Notes: generated from the letters alone by a model not told the origin. DNA of 9,763 nucleotides from an uncultured Thermoplasmata archaeon (GCA_946545675.1 CAMNNR010000035.1:1-9763); one strand, 5' to 3'; counted from the stretch's first letter, positions 1 through 6,600 are shown. Made by a program: numbers and translations.

Positions 1-1314
1 CTCATCGCCATGATCGTCGGACAGGTCAACTCGTTCGTCGACAGCATGTGGTGCTCCTCGCTTGGGGTTAATGCCCTGTCGGCCATCTCCCTCGTTTCCT
101 CGCTGTATTTCCTCATCCTCGGGATCGGGAACGGTGTTGGAGTGGGTATCAACGTCTCCATCTCCCGTAAGATCGGTGCTGGCGACATCGAGGGTGCACA
201 GGCATATCTGGCACAGATTTTCGTGCTGATGGTGGTACTTTCAATCCCGATGATCCCGGTGCTCCTGTTGGTCTCCGATCCCCTCGTGATATTCCTGGGC
301 GGTTCCGAGATACTCGCGGAGTGCCACGATTACCTCATCCCGATTTTCCTCCTGTGCACTTTCACCATCCTCCAGGGAATCCTGGCCGGCGCCATGAGGG
401 GAGAGGGTGCGGCCAAGAGGTCCTCTAAGATCAACATGCTGTCCGCTGTGGTCAACATCATTCTCGACCCCGTGCTCATATTCGGCCTCAATCTGGGACT
501 CATGGGAGCATCGTTGGCAACCATGCTCTCCGGGGTATCTGCCGCCGCGATGATGCTGCATTATTACACATCCAAGAAGAGCTACGTGCCCTTCTCGCTC
601 AAGAATTTCAGATTCAGGAGAGGCCCTATCTGGGACGTCATGTACGTCGGTATCCCCGAGATGCTCGAACTCAACATCATGTCCGTCATGAACCTAGCCC
701 TGGTTTCCCTCGTCATCGGATGCGGGGGTTCGGAGGGACTCACCCTGTACAACACCCCCTGGAGGTTCGTCTCGCTCGTCATGGTTCCCGCCATGGCATT
801 ATCCTCCGCTATGGTGCCCGTGTGTTCGGCGGCCATCGGCCAAAGGCGTCCCGAGAAGCTCCGTGAGGGATATTATTTCACTGTCAAGTCGGCAGCCGGT
901 TTCGGAGTAGCGATTACAATATTAGTGTTCCTGCTGTCCAATTGGATCGTGCTGGCATTCACGTATGATCCCAGCATGGAGGCCTACCGTTCGGAGATGG
1001 CCAGGGTCACCCGCATATACGCATTGTTCATGCCCTGGTACGGGCTTATCAAAGTGGGTTCATCCATGCTTTCCGCCCTCAGGAAGAGTTCCCACTCGCT
1101 CGCCTGTGCTTTCCTGCGCAACGTGCTCCTTATCTGCATATTCTACGTAGCGAGCTTCCACGACATGGACTGGTTCTACTGGGGATTGACCATCGGGGAG
1201 ATTATCGGCGGCATAATGATGCTGGGCCTCGCCCAGTTCCATTTCAGAAACATATATCGCGACCTCAAGGCATCCCAGTCAGGGGCCGAACCCCAGGCAG
1301 GAATCCGAACATAA
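1..1314 (+). CDS. MATE-family multidrug/cation antiporter, 5' end outside window
   Basis: This is an inner-membrane MATE exporter that would expel drugs or toxic metabolites in exchange for H+ or Na+. The reading frame is open back to base 1 (codons for L-I-A precede the first visible ATG at base 10). Alignment with the complete paralogue at 2182 shows that about 26 N-terminal residues lie outside the window, so base 10 is not the true start. Visible marks, numbered from the ATG at 10, are a TM1 Asp (D11 in NSFVDSMW), the N-lobe loop motif ISRKIGAGD (51-59), LDPVLIFGL in TM5 (152-160), and the symmetry-related C-lobe motif CSAAIGQRR (272-280). Alternating hydrophobic segments fit the two six-helix bundles. 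It aligns with the downstream MATE along its length with one two-residue difference in the central cytoplasmic loop. Family assignment is firm; the substrate cannot be told. The TAA stop overlaps the first codon of the CbiX-like remnant that follows. Confidence 0.93.
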   Translation, partial: LIAMIVGQVNSFVDSMWCSSLGVNALSAISLVSSLYFLILGIGNGVGVGINVSISRKIGAGDIEGAQAYLAQIFVLMVVLSIPMIPVLLLVSDPLVIFLGGSEILAECHDYLIPIFLLCTFTILQGILAGAMRGEGAAKRSSKINMLSAVVNIILDPVLIFGLNLGLMGASLATMLSGVSAAAMMLHYYTSKKSYVPFSLKNFRFRRGPIWDVMYVGIPEMLELNIMSVMNLALVSLVIGCGGSEGLTLYNTPWRFVSLVMVPAMALSSAMVPVCSAAIGQRRPEKLREGYYFTVKSAAGFGVAITILVFLLSNWIVLAFTYDPSMEAYRSEMARVTRIYALFMPWYGLIKVGSSMLSALRKSSHSLACAFLRNVLLICIFYVASFHDMDWFYWGLTIGEIIGGIMMLGLAQFHFRNIYRDLKASQSGAEPQAGIRT

Positions 1315-1490
1315 AGACCAGAGTAATCGTATTGGCCCACTGCCCCGTACCGGAAACGGTTGCCGTCGCACAATGGTACGCCGACAGGCTGACGGAGCGG
1401 GGGCGGAAGAACGTCCGCGTGGCTTATCATCCCGGTGCCCCCTATTCGGACGACGTCATCCGCGATATGAACGCAGAGGGCATCAACAAG
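1311..1490 (+). pseudogene. CbiX-like sirohydrochlorin cobaltochelatase, N-terminal remnant
   Basis: The frame from base 1311 reads (I)KTRVIVLAHCPVPETVAVAQ, then a helix WYADRLTERG, then VRVAYHPGAPYSDDVIRDMN and AEGIN. This resembles the first half-domain of CbiX-type chelatases: a beta strand ending in the catalytic His (usual GHGS, here AHCP), a helix ending in RG, then a strand and helix. About 59 residues are recognisable; CbiX proteins usually have 110-130 or more. After about base 1487 the frame turns into low-quality sequence (KRGPWWRRGKS) and stops at 1568 inside the antisense remnant. There is no ATG; the position expected for a start is ATA (1311-1313), next to the MATE stop. TTG at 1332 is a possible but poor start because it would cut the first strand. 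The presence of a degraded gene start is fairly clear; the CbiX name is a resemblance by eye. Confidence 0.5.
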
Positions 1491-1506
1491 CGGGGACCCT
1501 GGTGGC

Positions 1507-1984
1507 GCAGGGGTAAATCTCGAGATCAACTTCTTTGGCATCTTCGACCTTACCGGTCTTGGAGATGACCCTCTTGGCGATCATGTTGAATCCACCGGAG
1601 AATTTGACATTCTTGAAGTCCTTCTTGGGGTCATTGTGCCATCCTTCCTCATCGACAGTCCAGGGTATGGGTTTGGAAAGAAATACACGGTGATGATCTC
1701 GTCCCCGGGATTATCGAAGGTTACAAAGCGTGCGCGCCCGTCGCATTTGACCGTGTAATCATTGATCTCGTTGCCTTTGCCGTCGATGATCTTGATGAGG
1801 CTGTAGTCGTCGGGGAACACGCGGTCATGGTTCATTTGGTGGCCGTAGTCACCGGAAAAGGTGATCTTGCCGTCTTTCCTTTCGACGGATCCGATCCAGA
1901 TCTCATGGCCGTACACCAGCCTGCTCAGGCTGCGAATGAGTTCTTCTCATATTCTGATTTGTACTCCAAGCCATTGGAACTCAT
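1507..1984 (-). pseudogene. DUF4198-type (COG5266-like, Co/Ni-uptake-associated) gene, frameshifted and truncated
   Basis: Three consecutive frames on the minus strand make one protein. From ATG at 1984 the frame reads MSSNGLEYKSEYEKNSFAA and hits TGA. One base off, it continues LSRLVYGHEIWIGSVERKDG through DNPGDEIITVYFF. One base off again near 1675-1684, it reads SKPIPWTVDEEGW, HNDPKKDFKN, VKFSGGFNMIAKR and EVDLEIYPC. Each break is explained by a single lost base (about 1926-1932 and 1675-1684). The GHEIW start, the hydrophobic strand before the first Trp block, and the final LEIYP-type strand match the layout of DUF4198 proteins, which are often linked to cobalt/nickel uptake. Homology ends at about 1507; the usual C-terminal part is missing, and the frame stops at 1483-1485 in CbiX-like sequence. 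No signal peptide is visible. The 111-residue ORF from a GTG at 1916 to 1581 is only the middle of this gene. The frameshifts could be assembly errors, but the 3' truncation argues for real decay. Confidence 0.62.
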
Positions 1985-1991
1985 TTCCTTC

Positions 1992-2017
1992 TTATTAATA
2001 TTTGGATGAATCATCCA
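1992..2017 (-). promoter_or_regulatory. TATA-like box and 15-bp palindrome upstream of the DUF4198 remnant
   Basis: Read on the minus strand, AAATATTAATAA (2003-1992) is a good archaeal TATA-like box. It lies just upstream of the ATG at 1984, so the transcript would be almost leaderless. Directly upstream sits a perfect palindrome, TGGATGA-A-TCATCCA (2003-2017), positioned like an operator over the BRE/TATA region. Which protein would bind it cannot be told. The rest of the spacer, 2018-2148, is AT-rich and shows no gene. Confidence 0.4.
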
Positions 2018-2148
2018 TTATGGTTATATTTTTGTTAAAAAGGTGTTACGATTTTAGCAATCTGGCTATATTGACAAACACTGCAAAATTATAGGAGATG
2101 AAGCCTGCAGAAATTGCATAAAATTGTTACATCAACGAATCAGAACAG

Positions 2149-2181
2149 TACATAAACGTATGGAGATATTCCCAAGTCATC
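2149..2181 (+). promoter_or_regulatory. Putative promoter of the second MATE gene
   Basis: A TATA-like TACATAAAC (2149-2157) lies about 27 nt before the ATG at 2182, which fits a leaderless or very short-leadered archaeal transcript. No Shine-Dalgarno-like sequence precedes that ATG. An alternative TATA-like element, TGCATAAAAT, lies further upstream near 2115. Confidence 0.4.
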
Positions 2182-3543
2182 ATGTTCGATACGGATAGGA
2201 ATGTGGATGTCATGTTGGGCGAGCCCCGCAGAGCCGTCCTCAGCATGTTCCTCCCGGTATTCATCGCACTCCTTATCGGCCAGCTCAACACCTTCGTCGA
2301 CGCAGCCTGGTGCTCCGGCCTGGGGCTGGACGCCATGTCCGCCATCACGCTCTGCTCCTCCCTGTACTTCATGATCGTCGGTATCGGGAACGGCATCGGG
2401 ATCGGTGCTAACGTCGCCATCTCCCGCCGCATCGGAGCGGGCGACAAGGAAGGTGCCGAGAGATGTGCCAGTCAGACGATAGTCACTGTGATCCTCATCT
2501 CCTTCCCGCTCATCCCGATCTTCTATTTCTCCCTCGGACCGCTGTTCACCGCCATGGGCGGACAGGACGTGATGGAAGAATGCATGTCATATGCGACCCC
2601 CATGGTGCTCATGTGTACCTTCACCATGCTGAGCGGGGTCATCGCGGGAGTGCTCAGAGGTGAGGGCGCGGCCAACCTGTCCACCGCCATAAACGTGACC
2701 TCCGCGGTCTGCAACATGCTCCTCGACCCCCTGCTCATATTCGTACTGGGTATGGGACTCACGGGTGCATCCTGCGCCACGGTACTGTCTTCCCTCATCG
2801 CGGTCATGCTGGCCGTGTTTATCTACCGTTCCCGCCGGACCTACCTTTCCCTTAGGTACTCCAAGCCCGAGAAGGCCATCCTCTACGACGTGTTCTACGT
2901 CGGACTGCCGCAGACCGCGGAGCTGGTGGTGATGGGGCTGATGAACCTCATCCTGGTGTCCATCGTGGTCTATACCGGAGGTACCGATGGTCTCGCCATC
3001 TACGGTATCCCCTGGAACTTCATGACGTTGGCGATGGTGCCCGTACATGCTCTGGCGGCGGCTATGGTGCCGGTGTGTTCCTCCGCCATCGGACAGAGGG
3101 ACCGCGATCGTCTGAAATCGGGATATTACTTTTCAACAGCATCCGCCTTCACCGTCGCAACGGTGCTTGCATTGCTCATCTGGGTCTTCGCGGATTCCTG
3201 TATGATGGTGTTCACCTACACCAATGACATGGGGATGTACCGGGATGAGATGGTGCACGTGGTCCGCATCTACGTGAGGTTCCTGGCATTCTACGGTATG
3301 ATCTTCGTGGGTTCCTCCATGCTATCCTGCCTCAGGAAGAGCGGCTGGTCCCTGATGTCCTCCTTCCTGCGCAACGTCATGCTCATCGGCCTCTACCTGC
3401 TGGCCTCCGGGCACGGTATGGAGTGGATATACTGGAGCCTCACCATCGGGGAGATAATCGGCGGGGCAGCCATGATCCTCCTGGCACAGATAATGTTCCA
3501 GAGGAAGTACCGGGACATGGGGATTGTCCAAAAACCCGCCTGA
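2182..3543 (+). CDS. MATE-family multidrug/cation antiporter (tandem paralogue)
   Basis: Complete 453-residue MATE exporter, the usual length for the family, predicted to have 12 membrane helices in two pseudosymmetric halves. TM1 carries Pro25 and Asp40 (FLPVFIALLIGQ, then TFVDAAW), matching the conserved Pro and Asp that matter for cation coupling in archaeal MATEs. The loop motif SRRIGAGD (81-88) is mirrored in the C-lobe by SSAIGQRDRDRL (300-311). LDPLLIFVLG (181-190) and TIGEIIGG in TM12 (421-428) are shared with the upstream copy. The start at 2182 fits the promoter; an internal Met11 (2212) is a weaker alternative because it shortens the cytoplasmic N-terminus. The two MATE genes are same-strand and about 870 bp apart with decayed genes between, so the second needs its own promoter. 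They may be a duplication specialised for different substrates, or two subunits of one working dimer; neither can be decided here. Confidence 0.94.
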   Translation: MFDTDRNVDVMLGEPRRAVLSMFLPVFIALLIGQLNTFVDAAWCSGLGLDAMSAITLCSSLYFMIVGIGNGIGIGANVAISRRIGAGDKEGAERCASQTIVTVILISFPLIPIFYFSLGPLFTAMGGQDVMEECMSYATPMVLMCTFTMLSGVIAGVLRGEGAANLSTAINVTSAVCNMLLDPLLIFVLGMGLTGASCATVLSSLIAVMLAVFIYRSRRTYLSLRYSKPEKAILYDVFYVGLPQTAELVVMGLMNLILVSIVVYTGGTDGLAIYGIPWNFMTLAMVPVHALAAAMVPVCSSAIGQRDRDRLKSGYYFSTASAFTVATVLALLIWVFADSCMMVFTYTNDMGMYRDEMVHVVRIYVRFLAFYGMIFVGSSMLSCLRKSGWSLMSSFLRNVMLIGLYLLASGHGMEWIYWSLTIGEIIGGAAMILLAQIMFQRKYRDMGIVQKPA

Positions 3544-3554
3544 CCAACTGCCAA

Positions 3555-3594
3555 CTTATATATTGCTCCTGGGATTCCTGTCTTAAAAGAAGGT
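3555..3594 (+). promoter_or_regulatory. TATA box and ribosome binding site of the aminotransferase gene
   Basis: CTTATATATTG (3555-3565) is a strong archaeal TATA-like box in the 59-bp gap after the MATE stop, predicting a start of transcription near 3584. GAAGGT (3589-3594) lies 8 nt before the ATG at 3603 and supports that ATG over the in-frame upstream ones inside the MATE gene. Confidence 0.55.
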
Positions 3595-3602
3595 ATATCC
3601 AA

Positions 3603-4811
3603 ATGCAGAAGAAAATGAGGGCATCCAGGCGTTCTATGGGCATGAATTACGCGATCCGTGAGGTCACCGTTCCCGCTGCCGCCGTTGCCGCCACCGGCAT
3701 GAAGATGTACAACTTCAACATCGGCGACCCCAACAAATGGGATTTCGAGACTCCCGAGTACTTCAAGGAGACCCTGAGGCAGGCGGTGGACAACATCGAC
3801 AACGGTTACGGCGACTCCCAGGGTAACATGAACCTCAGGCAGGCCATCGTGGACAGGGAATTCCAGAAGAACGGTGTCCGCATCGACGTCAAGGATGTAT
3901 ACTGCACCGCAGGGGTTTCCGAATGCATCAATATCATGATGGGTGCCATGATCGAACCTGGTGACGAGGTCCTCGTACCCGGTCCCGGCTATCCTTCCTA
4001 TGCACAATACATCGAGTTCTATGAGGGTAAGGTCGTGCCTTACAGGCAGATCGAGACCGAGAACTGGAGGCCCGATGTGGACATGATACGTTCCCGTATC
4101 ACCAACAGGACCAAGGCCATCGTGGTCATCAACCCCAACAATCCCACCGGTGCGGTCTACACCGAGAAGGATATCCGTGCCATCGGTGACATCGCTGCGG
4201 AGTACGACATCCCCGTCATCTCCGACGAGATCTACGACAAGATCGTCTTCGACGGCAAGTTCTTCTCCATGTCCAGGCTTCCCGAGGACATCCCCCGCGT
4301 AATCCTCAACGGATTCTCCAAGGTCAACCTCATGCCCGGATGGAGGGAGGGTTACTGCTATTTCATGGACAAGAACGGTCTGATGGATGAGATACGCGAG
4401 GGGATGATGAAGCAGTTCCGCGCACGTATCTGTGCTAACGTCCCTTGCCAGGAAGCCGCCAGGGTATCCCTCCAGGGACCTCAGGATTACATCGTGGACA
4501 TGAACAGGAAGCTCAAGGAGAGGGCAGATTTCACCTACAAGAGGCTCAACGAGATCCCCGGACTCTCCGTCAACAGGAGCCCCGGTGCGCTGTACTCCTT
4601 CCCCAGGGTGGACCTCGGTAACAAATGGGCCACCGACAAGGACTTCTGCCTCGACCTCGTGAAGGAGACCGGAATCGTCATGGTGCACGGGAGTGGATTC
4701 TGCAGGGAGTTCGGACCCAGTCACTTCAGGACCATCTTGCTCCCTCCACTGGAGACACTCGACGAGGCATACGGTCTCCTCGAGAAGTTCATGAGGAATC
4801 ACGGCTACTGA
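3603..4811 (+). CDS. Class I/II PLP-dependent aminotransferase (AlaT/AspC-like)
   Basis: A 402-residue cytoplasmic fold-type I aminotransferase, probably moving an amino group between alanine or aspartate (or a similar amino acid) and 2-oxoglutarate. Recognisable active-site parts: N-terminal substrate loop NIGDPNKWDF (39-48), NPNNPTG (177-183) with the cofactor-contacting Asn180, SDEIYD (207-212) with Asp208 and Tyr211 for the pyridine ring, the Schiff-base Lys240 in NGFSKVNLMPGW, the phosphate-binding Arg248, and a C-terminal Arg376 (HFRT) for the substrate carboxylate. Usual SK-(TY)-x-MxGWRxGY is here SKVNLMPGWREGY, a mild variant typical of archaeal AlaT-like enzymes. An in-frame opening reaches back to 3423 inside the MATE gene, but the ribosome binding site and family length favour 3603. 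The own TATA box suggests separate transcription from the MATE gene. Exact substrate is not predictable from this alone. Confidence 0.92.
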   Translation: MQKKMRASRRSMGMNYAIREVTVPAAAVAATGMKMYNFNIGDPNKWDFETPEYFKETLRQAVDNIDNGYGDSQGNMNLRQAIVDREFQKNGVRIDVKDVYCTAGVSECINIMMGAMIEPGDEVLVPGPGYPSYAQYIEFYEGKVVPYRQIETENWRPDVDMIRSRITNRTKAIVVINPNNPTGAVYTEKDIRAIGDIAAEYDIPVISDEIYDKIVFDGKFFSMSRLPEDIPRVILNGFSKVNLMPGWREGYCYFMDKNGLMDEIREGMMKQFRARICANVPCQEAARVSLQGPQDYIVDMNRKLKERADFTYKRLNEIPGLSVNRSPGALYSFPRVDLGNKWATDKDFCLDLVKETGIVMVHGSGFCREFGPSHFRTILLPPLETLDEAYGLLEKFMRNHGY

Positions 4812-4820
4812 GCCGGGCAA

Positions 4821-4856
4821 CTTTCAAATAACATGCATACGCATTACGTATGCATG
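4821..4856 (+). promoter_or_regulatory. Promoter with 25-bp palindromic operator of the RHH gene
   Basis: A TATA-like TTTCAAATA (4822-4830) is followed at once by a perfect inverted repeat: CATGCATACG (4832-4841), a 5-bp centre CATTA, and CGTATGCATG (4847-4856). The predicted transcription start, about 25 bp after the TATA box, falls near 4850, at the ATG of the regulator at 4854. A repressor bound here would block the initiation site. The symmetry and position suggest autoregulation by the encoded ribbon-helix-helix dimer (inference). Confidence 0.6.
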
Positions 4857-5057
4857 GGATCACCCGGTCAGTCATCCGTTCAGATTTGTGTGAAGGTCAA
4901 TCCGTCGCTGAAAGGCAGGATGGACCGTGCGATGAGTTTCACCGGCGGTACCGCTTCCGAGTTCGTCAACGATGCGCTCAAGTTTTACATCAACTACATC
5001 GAGGACCACAAACTCTACATCACCCAGAACGACGTGAACAGTGACTTCATGGAGTGA
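4854..5057 (+). CDS. Ribbon-helix-helix (CopG/Arc-type) transcriptional regulator
   Basis: Small 67-residue DNA-binding protein. A short beta strand (SVQICVKVNPSL, about 8-19) is followed by helix 1 (KGRMDRAMSF), a turn at TGGTA and helix 2 (SEFVNDALKFYINYIED), the standard ribbon-helix-helix order; such proteins bind DNA as dimers through the strand. A short tail follows and no ligand-binding domain is present, so it is not a full NikR. Start choice: an in-frame ATG at 4833 would add MHTHYVC, but that ATG forms part of the left arm of the palindrome and lies upstream of the predicted transcription start, so 4854 is preferred. It has its own promoter, 43 bp after the aminotransferase stop. 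It could alternatively be the antitoxin half of a toxin-antitoxin pair, but no toxin gene adjoins. Confidence 0.82.
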   Translation: MGSPGQSSVQICVKVNPSLKGRMDRAMSFTGGTASEFVNDALKFYINYIEDHKLYITQNDVNSDFME

Positions 5058-5066
5058 TAAAATCAA

Positions 5067-5090
5067 CCCCAGCGGTTTTACCCGCCGGGG
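5067..5090 (+). terminator. GC-rich hairpin after the RHH gene
   Basis: CCCCAGCGG (5067-5075) and CCGCCGGGG (5082-5090) form a nine-position stem with one mismatch and a six-base loop, TTTTAC, 9 nt after the RHH stop. The T-rich stretch comes later (5130-5145) rather than right after the stem, so it may aid 3'-end formation or stabilise the mRNA end. The remaining spacer to 5205 shows no supported gene. Confidence 0.4.
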
Positions 5091-5205
5091 TATCGTCCCA
5101 ACCAACATAAGGGCGATGGGTGTGAATCCTGTTTTTCATTTTAAAGCGTTTTGGTACCTCAGCCTGTCATACTCTGTCAGTGTCTAAAAAAGGAATCGAA
5201 AAACC

Positions 5206-5238
5206 AGTATATACTCTGGTCCAGATTTGTTTATAGGT
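5206..5238 (+). promoter_or_regulatory. TATA box and weak RBS of methanogenesis marker 8
   Basis: AGTATATACT (5206-5215) is a palindromic TATA box about 30-35 bp before the ATG at 5245, framed by CCAG and CTGG half-sites. A weak AGGT lies at 5234-5237. These elements favour the ATG at 5245 over an in-frame TTG at 5227. Confidence 0.5.
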
Positions 5239-5244
5239 AATCAG

Positions 5245-6078
5245 ATGGTGCACTGCAGGGTCGTCATGGAAGCGCTCGGGATGAGCCGTATCGTAGTGGA
5301 GGACGGGAAGGTAGTGGAGGTCACCCGCCCCCGGCTGAAGTTCTGCCCCCTTTTCAACAAGATGTTGAAGATCGAGGAAATCGATGAGGAAGCCATCAGG
5401 AAGAACATAGAGTTCCGCATCAGGGATTTCGGATTCGGTACCGAGAACCGTGTGGTCCGTGCCCCCGACTACGTGACATTCGGGGTGTCGGAGATACTCA
5501 GCACCGCCATGGAGAAGGGAGACATAGAGGCCTCCGTGATTGTAGCGGACGGATGCGGTACCGCAGTCGTCACCGAACCTTCAGTGGTGCAGGGACTGTG
5601 CGGGAGGATCTCCGGAGTCATAGAGACAGATCCTCTCAATGTGGTCCTCGATGCGGTCGGGAGGGAGAATGTCATTGACCCAGAGACCACCCCTGTGGAT
5701 CAGGTGAGAGGTGCGAAACTCGCCATGGAGAAGGGTTTCAGGAAGTTCGCCGTCACGGTAACTTGTCCCGGCGCTGCGGAGGAGATCAGATCCATCTGCG
5801 GCGACCGCGCGGTCATCGTCGGGGTGCATACGAGCACCATTTCGGAACAAAGTGCCAGACGTATGTTCGACTACTGTGATTTCATCACCGCCTGTGCTTC
5901 CAAGAACCTGAGAGATATCGCCTTCTCAAGGGACGATATCGTGGTGGCCGGTAACAAGGTGCAGATTTTCGCCGTGACCGACATCGGGAAGAAGCTAGTG
6001 GTCGACAAACTCCACTCCATCGGAAAGGAGCCGTGGGATGGTGTGACCCCTACCGTGGACCCTTCACCGTGGCTGTGA
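5245..6078 (+). CDS. mmp8: Methanogenesis marker protein 8 (DUF2099)
   Basis: A 277-residue soluble protein of the DUF2099 / methanogenesis marker 8 family, found almost only in methanogens and their relatives; its biochemical role is not established. Family hallmarks seen here are RIVVEDGKVVEV (15-26), the CPLF box (Cys34), NIEFRIRDFGFGTENR (54-69), FGVSEILSTA (79-88), DGCGTAVVTEP with Cys104 (102-112), VQGLCGRISGVIETDP (115-130), the strand around TCPG (173-176), GVHTSTI (193-199) and ITACASKNLRDIA (214-226). Several Cys (34, 104, 119, 174, 185, 211, 217) and His195 could serve a metal or cofactor site, but that is inference. Length agrees with the family. It is the strongest evidence that the host is a methanogen. 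It has its own TATA box. A 57-bp gap with a second promoter-like palindrome separates it from the next gene. Confidence 0.92.
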   Translation: MVHCRVVMEALGMSRIVVEDGKVVEVTRPRLKFCPLFNKMLKIEEIDEEAIRKNIEFRIRDFGFGTENRVVRAPDYVTFGVSEILSTAMEKGDIEASVIVADGCGTAVVTEPSVVQGLCGRISGVIETDPLNVVLDAVGRENVIDPETTPVDQVRGAKLAMEKGFRKFAVTVTCPGAAEEIRSICGDRAVIVGVHTSTISEQSARRMFDYCDFITACASKNLRDIAFSRDDIVVAGNKVQIFAVTDIGKKLVVDKLHSIGKEPWDGVTPTVDPSPWL

Positions 6079-6080
6079 AA

Positions 6081-6106
6081 ATATAACATCTTATGTGTTA
6101 TATATC
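6081..6106 (+). promoter_or_regulatory. Inverted repeat overlapping TATA box of the 154-residue protein gene
   Basis: ATATAACA (6081-6088) and TGTTATAT (6096-6103) form a perfect 8-bp inverted repeat with a 7-bp centre; the right arm merges into a TATA box, GTTATATATC (6097-6106). The ATG at 6136 is about 30 bp downstream. Between them, TCCCGC (6109-6114) and GCGGGA (6124-6129) could form a small hairpin over the transcription start. An operator/promoter role is inferred. Confidence 0.45.
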
Positions 6107-6135
6107 TCTCCCGCGATGGGTATGCGGGAAGAAGG

Positions 6136-6600
6136 ATGGAATGCACGGAAAAGGTTTATCGGCTCGACGGGATAGGCAACGTGAGGTTCGAATTCTACCT
6201 CAGGACGATGTCTCTGACGGTGGAAGCGTGGTCGAACACGAGGGTTTGCAGGATCTCGATGTTCTCCGGTGGGAACGGCCGTCGGAACGAGTTCAGGCTC
6301 ACCGAGGACCAATGGTGGGATTTCGTCAGGCCCATCGCCCGCTCCGGTTTCTGGACATGGGCGAAGAGGTACCGCTGCTGCGGTGCGAGTTATCTGCCTT
6401 CTTGGTCAGTCAGCATCATGACCACCTGCGGTTGGTATTACTCCTCGGGCGAAGGCGGGAATTCCGAAGAGCTCCCTGCCCTGCTCGATGCGATGGTGGC
6501 CTTCTCGGAGGACATCGAGGCGCGGAGCAGTATCCCGGTACGGGATTGTCTCGAAGGAATCGCAACCCCAACGGACGACACTAGGGTTATAGGCCCGTAA
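6136..6600 (+). CDS. Uncharacterised Trp/Cys-rich protein
   Basis: A 154-residue protein I cannot name. It has no signal peptide or membrane helix. It starts with a beta-rich part (NVRFEFYLRTMSLTVEAW, 15-32), then LTEDQWWDFVRPIARSGFWT (55-74) followed by WAKRYR, then a strand-rich WSVSIMTTCGWYY (90-102) and an acidic helical end. The order 'TxxQWxxF.......FWxWxxxY....... W.. .I' recalls small bacterial proteins in which the Trp-x-Trp block is followed by a DGTQW-like strand; here that strand is CGASYLPSW, so the match is only partial. Coding support comes from the coherent amphipathic pattern and a promoter close upstream. AAGG directly abuts the ATG at 6136, too near to be a good ribosome binding site, so a short-leader start is likely. 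The two other forward frames opening nearby look like shadows (Arg/Gly/His-rich). The stop codon lies in a hairpin just before the next gene. Confidence 0.72.
   Translation: MECTEKVYRLDGIGNVRFEFYLRTMSLTVEAWSNTRVCRISMFSGGNGRRNEFRLTEDQWWDFVRPIARSGFWTWAKRYRCCGASYLPSWSVSIMTTCGWYYSSGEGGNSEELPALLDAMVAFSEDIEARSSIPVRDCLEGIATPTDDTRVIGP

Noticed and set aside
3393..4820. 475-residue open frame on the minus strand opposite the aminotransferase
   Set aside because: It is the mirror of a high-GC-third-position gene. Composition is dominated by Val, His, Asp and Gly with no fold pattern, while the plus-strand protein has all aminotransferase active-site residues.
5116..5187. 23-residue ORF (MGVNPVFHFK...) before mmp8
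   Set aside because: No ribosome binding site or repeated pattern; short frames of this length are expected by chance in the spacer.
6093..6584. Alternative 163-residue plus-strand frame over the Trp/Cys-rich gene
   Set aside because: Rich in Arg, Gly, His and Pro with no hydrophobic core pattern; the frame starting at 6136 has coherent strands and helices and a promoter at the right distance.
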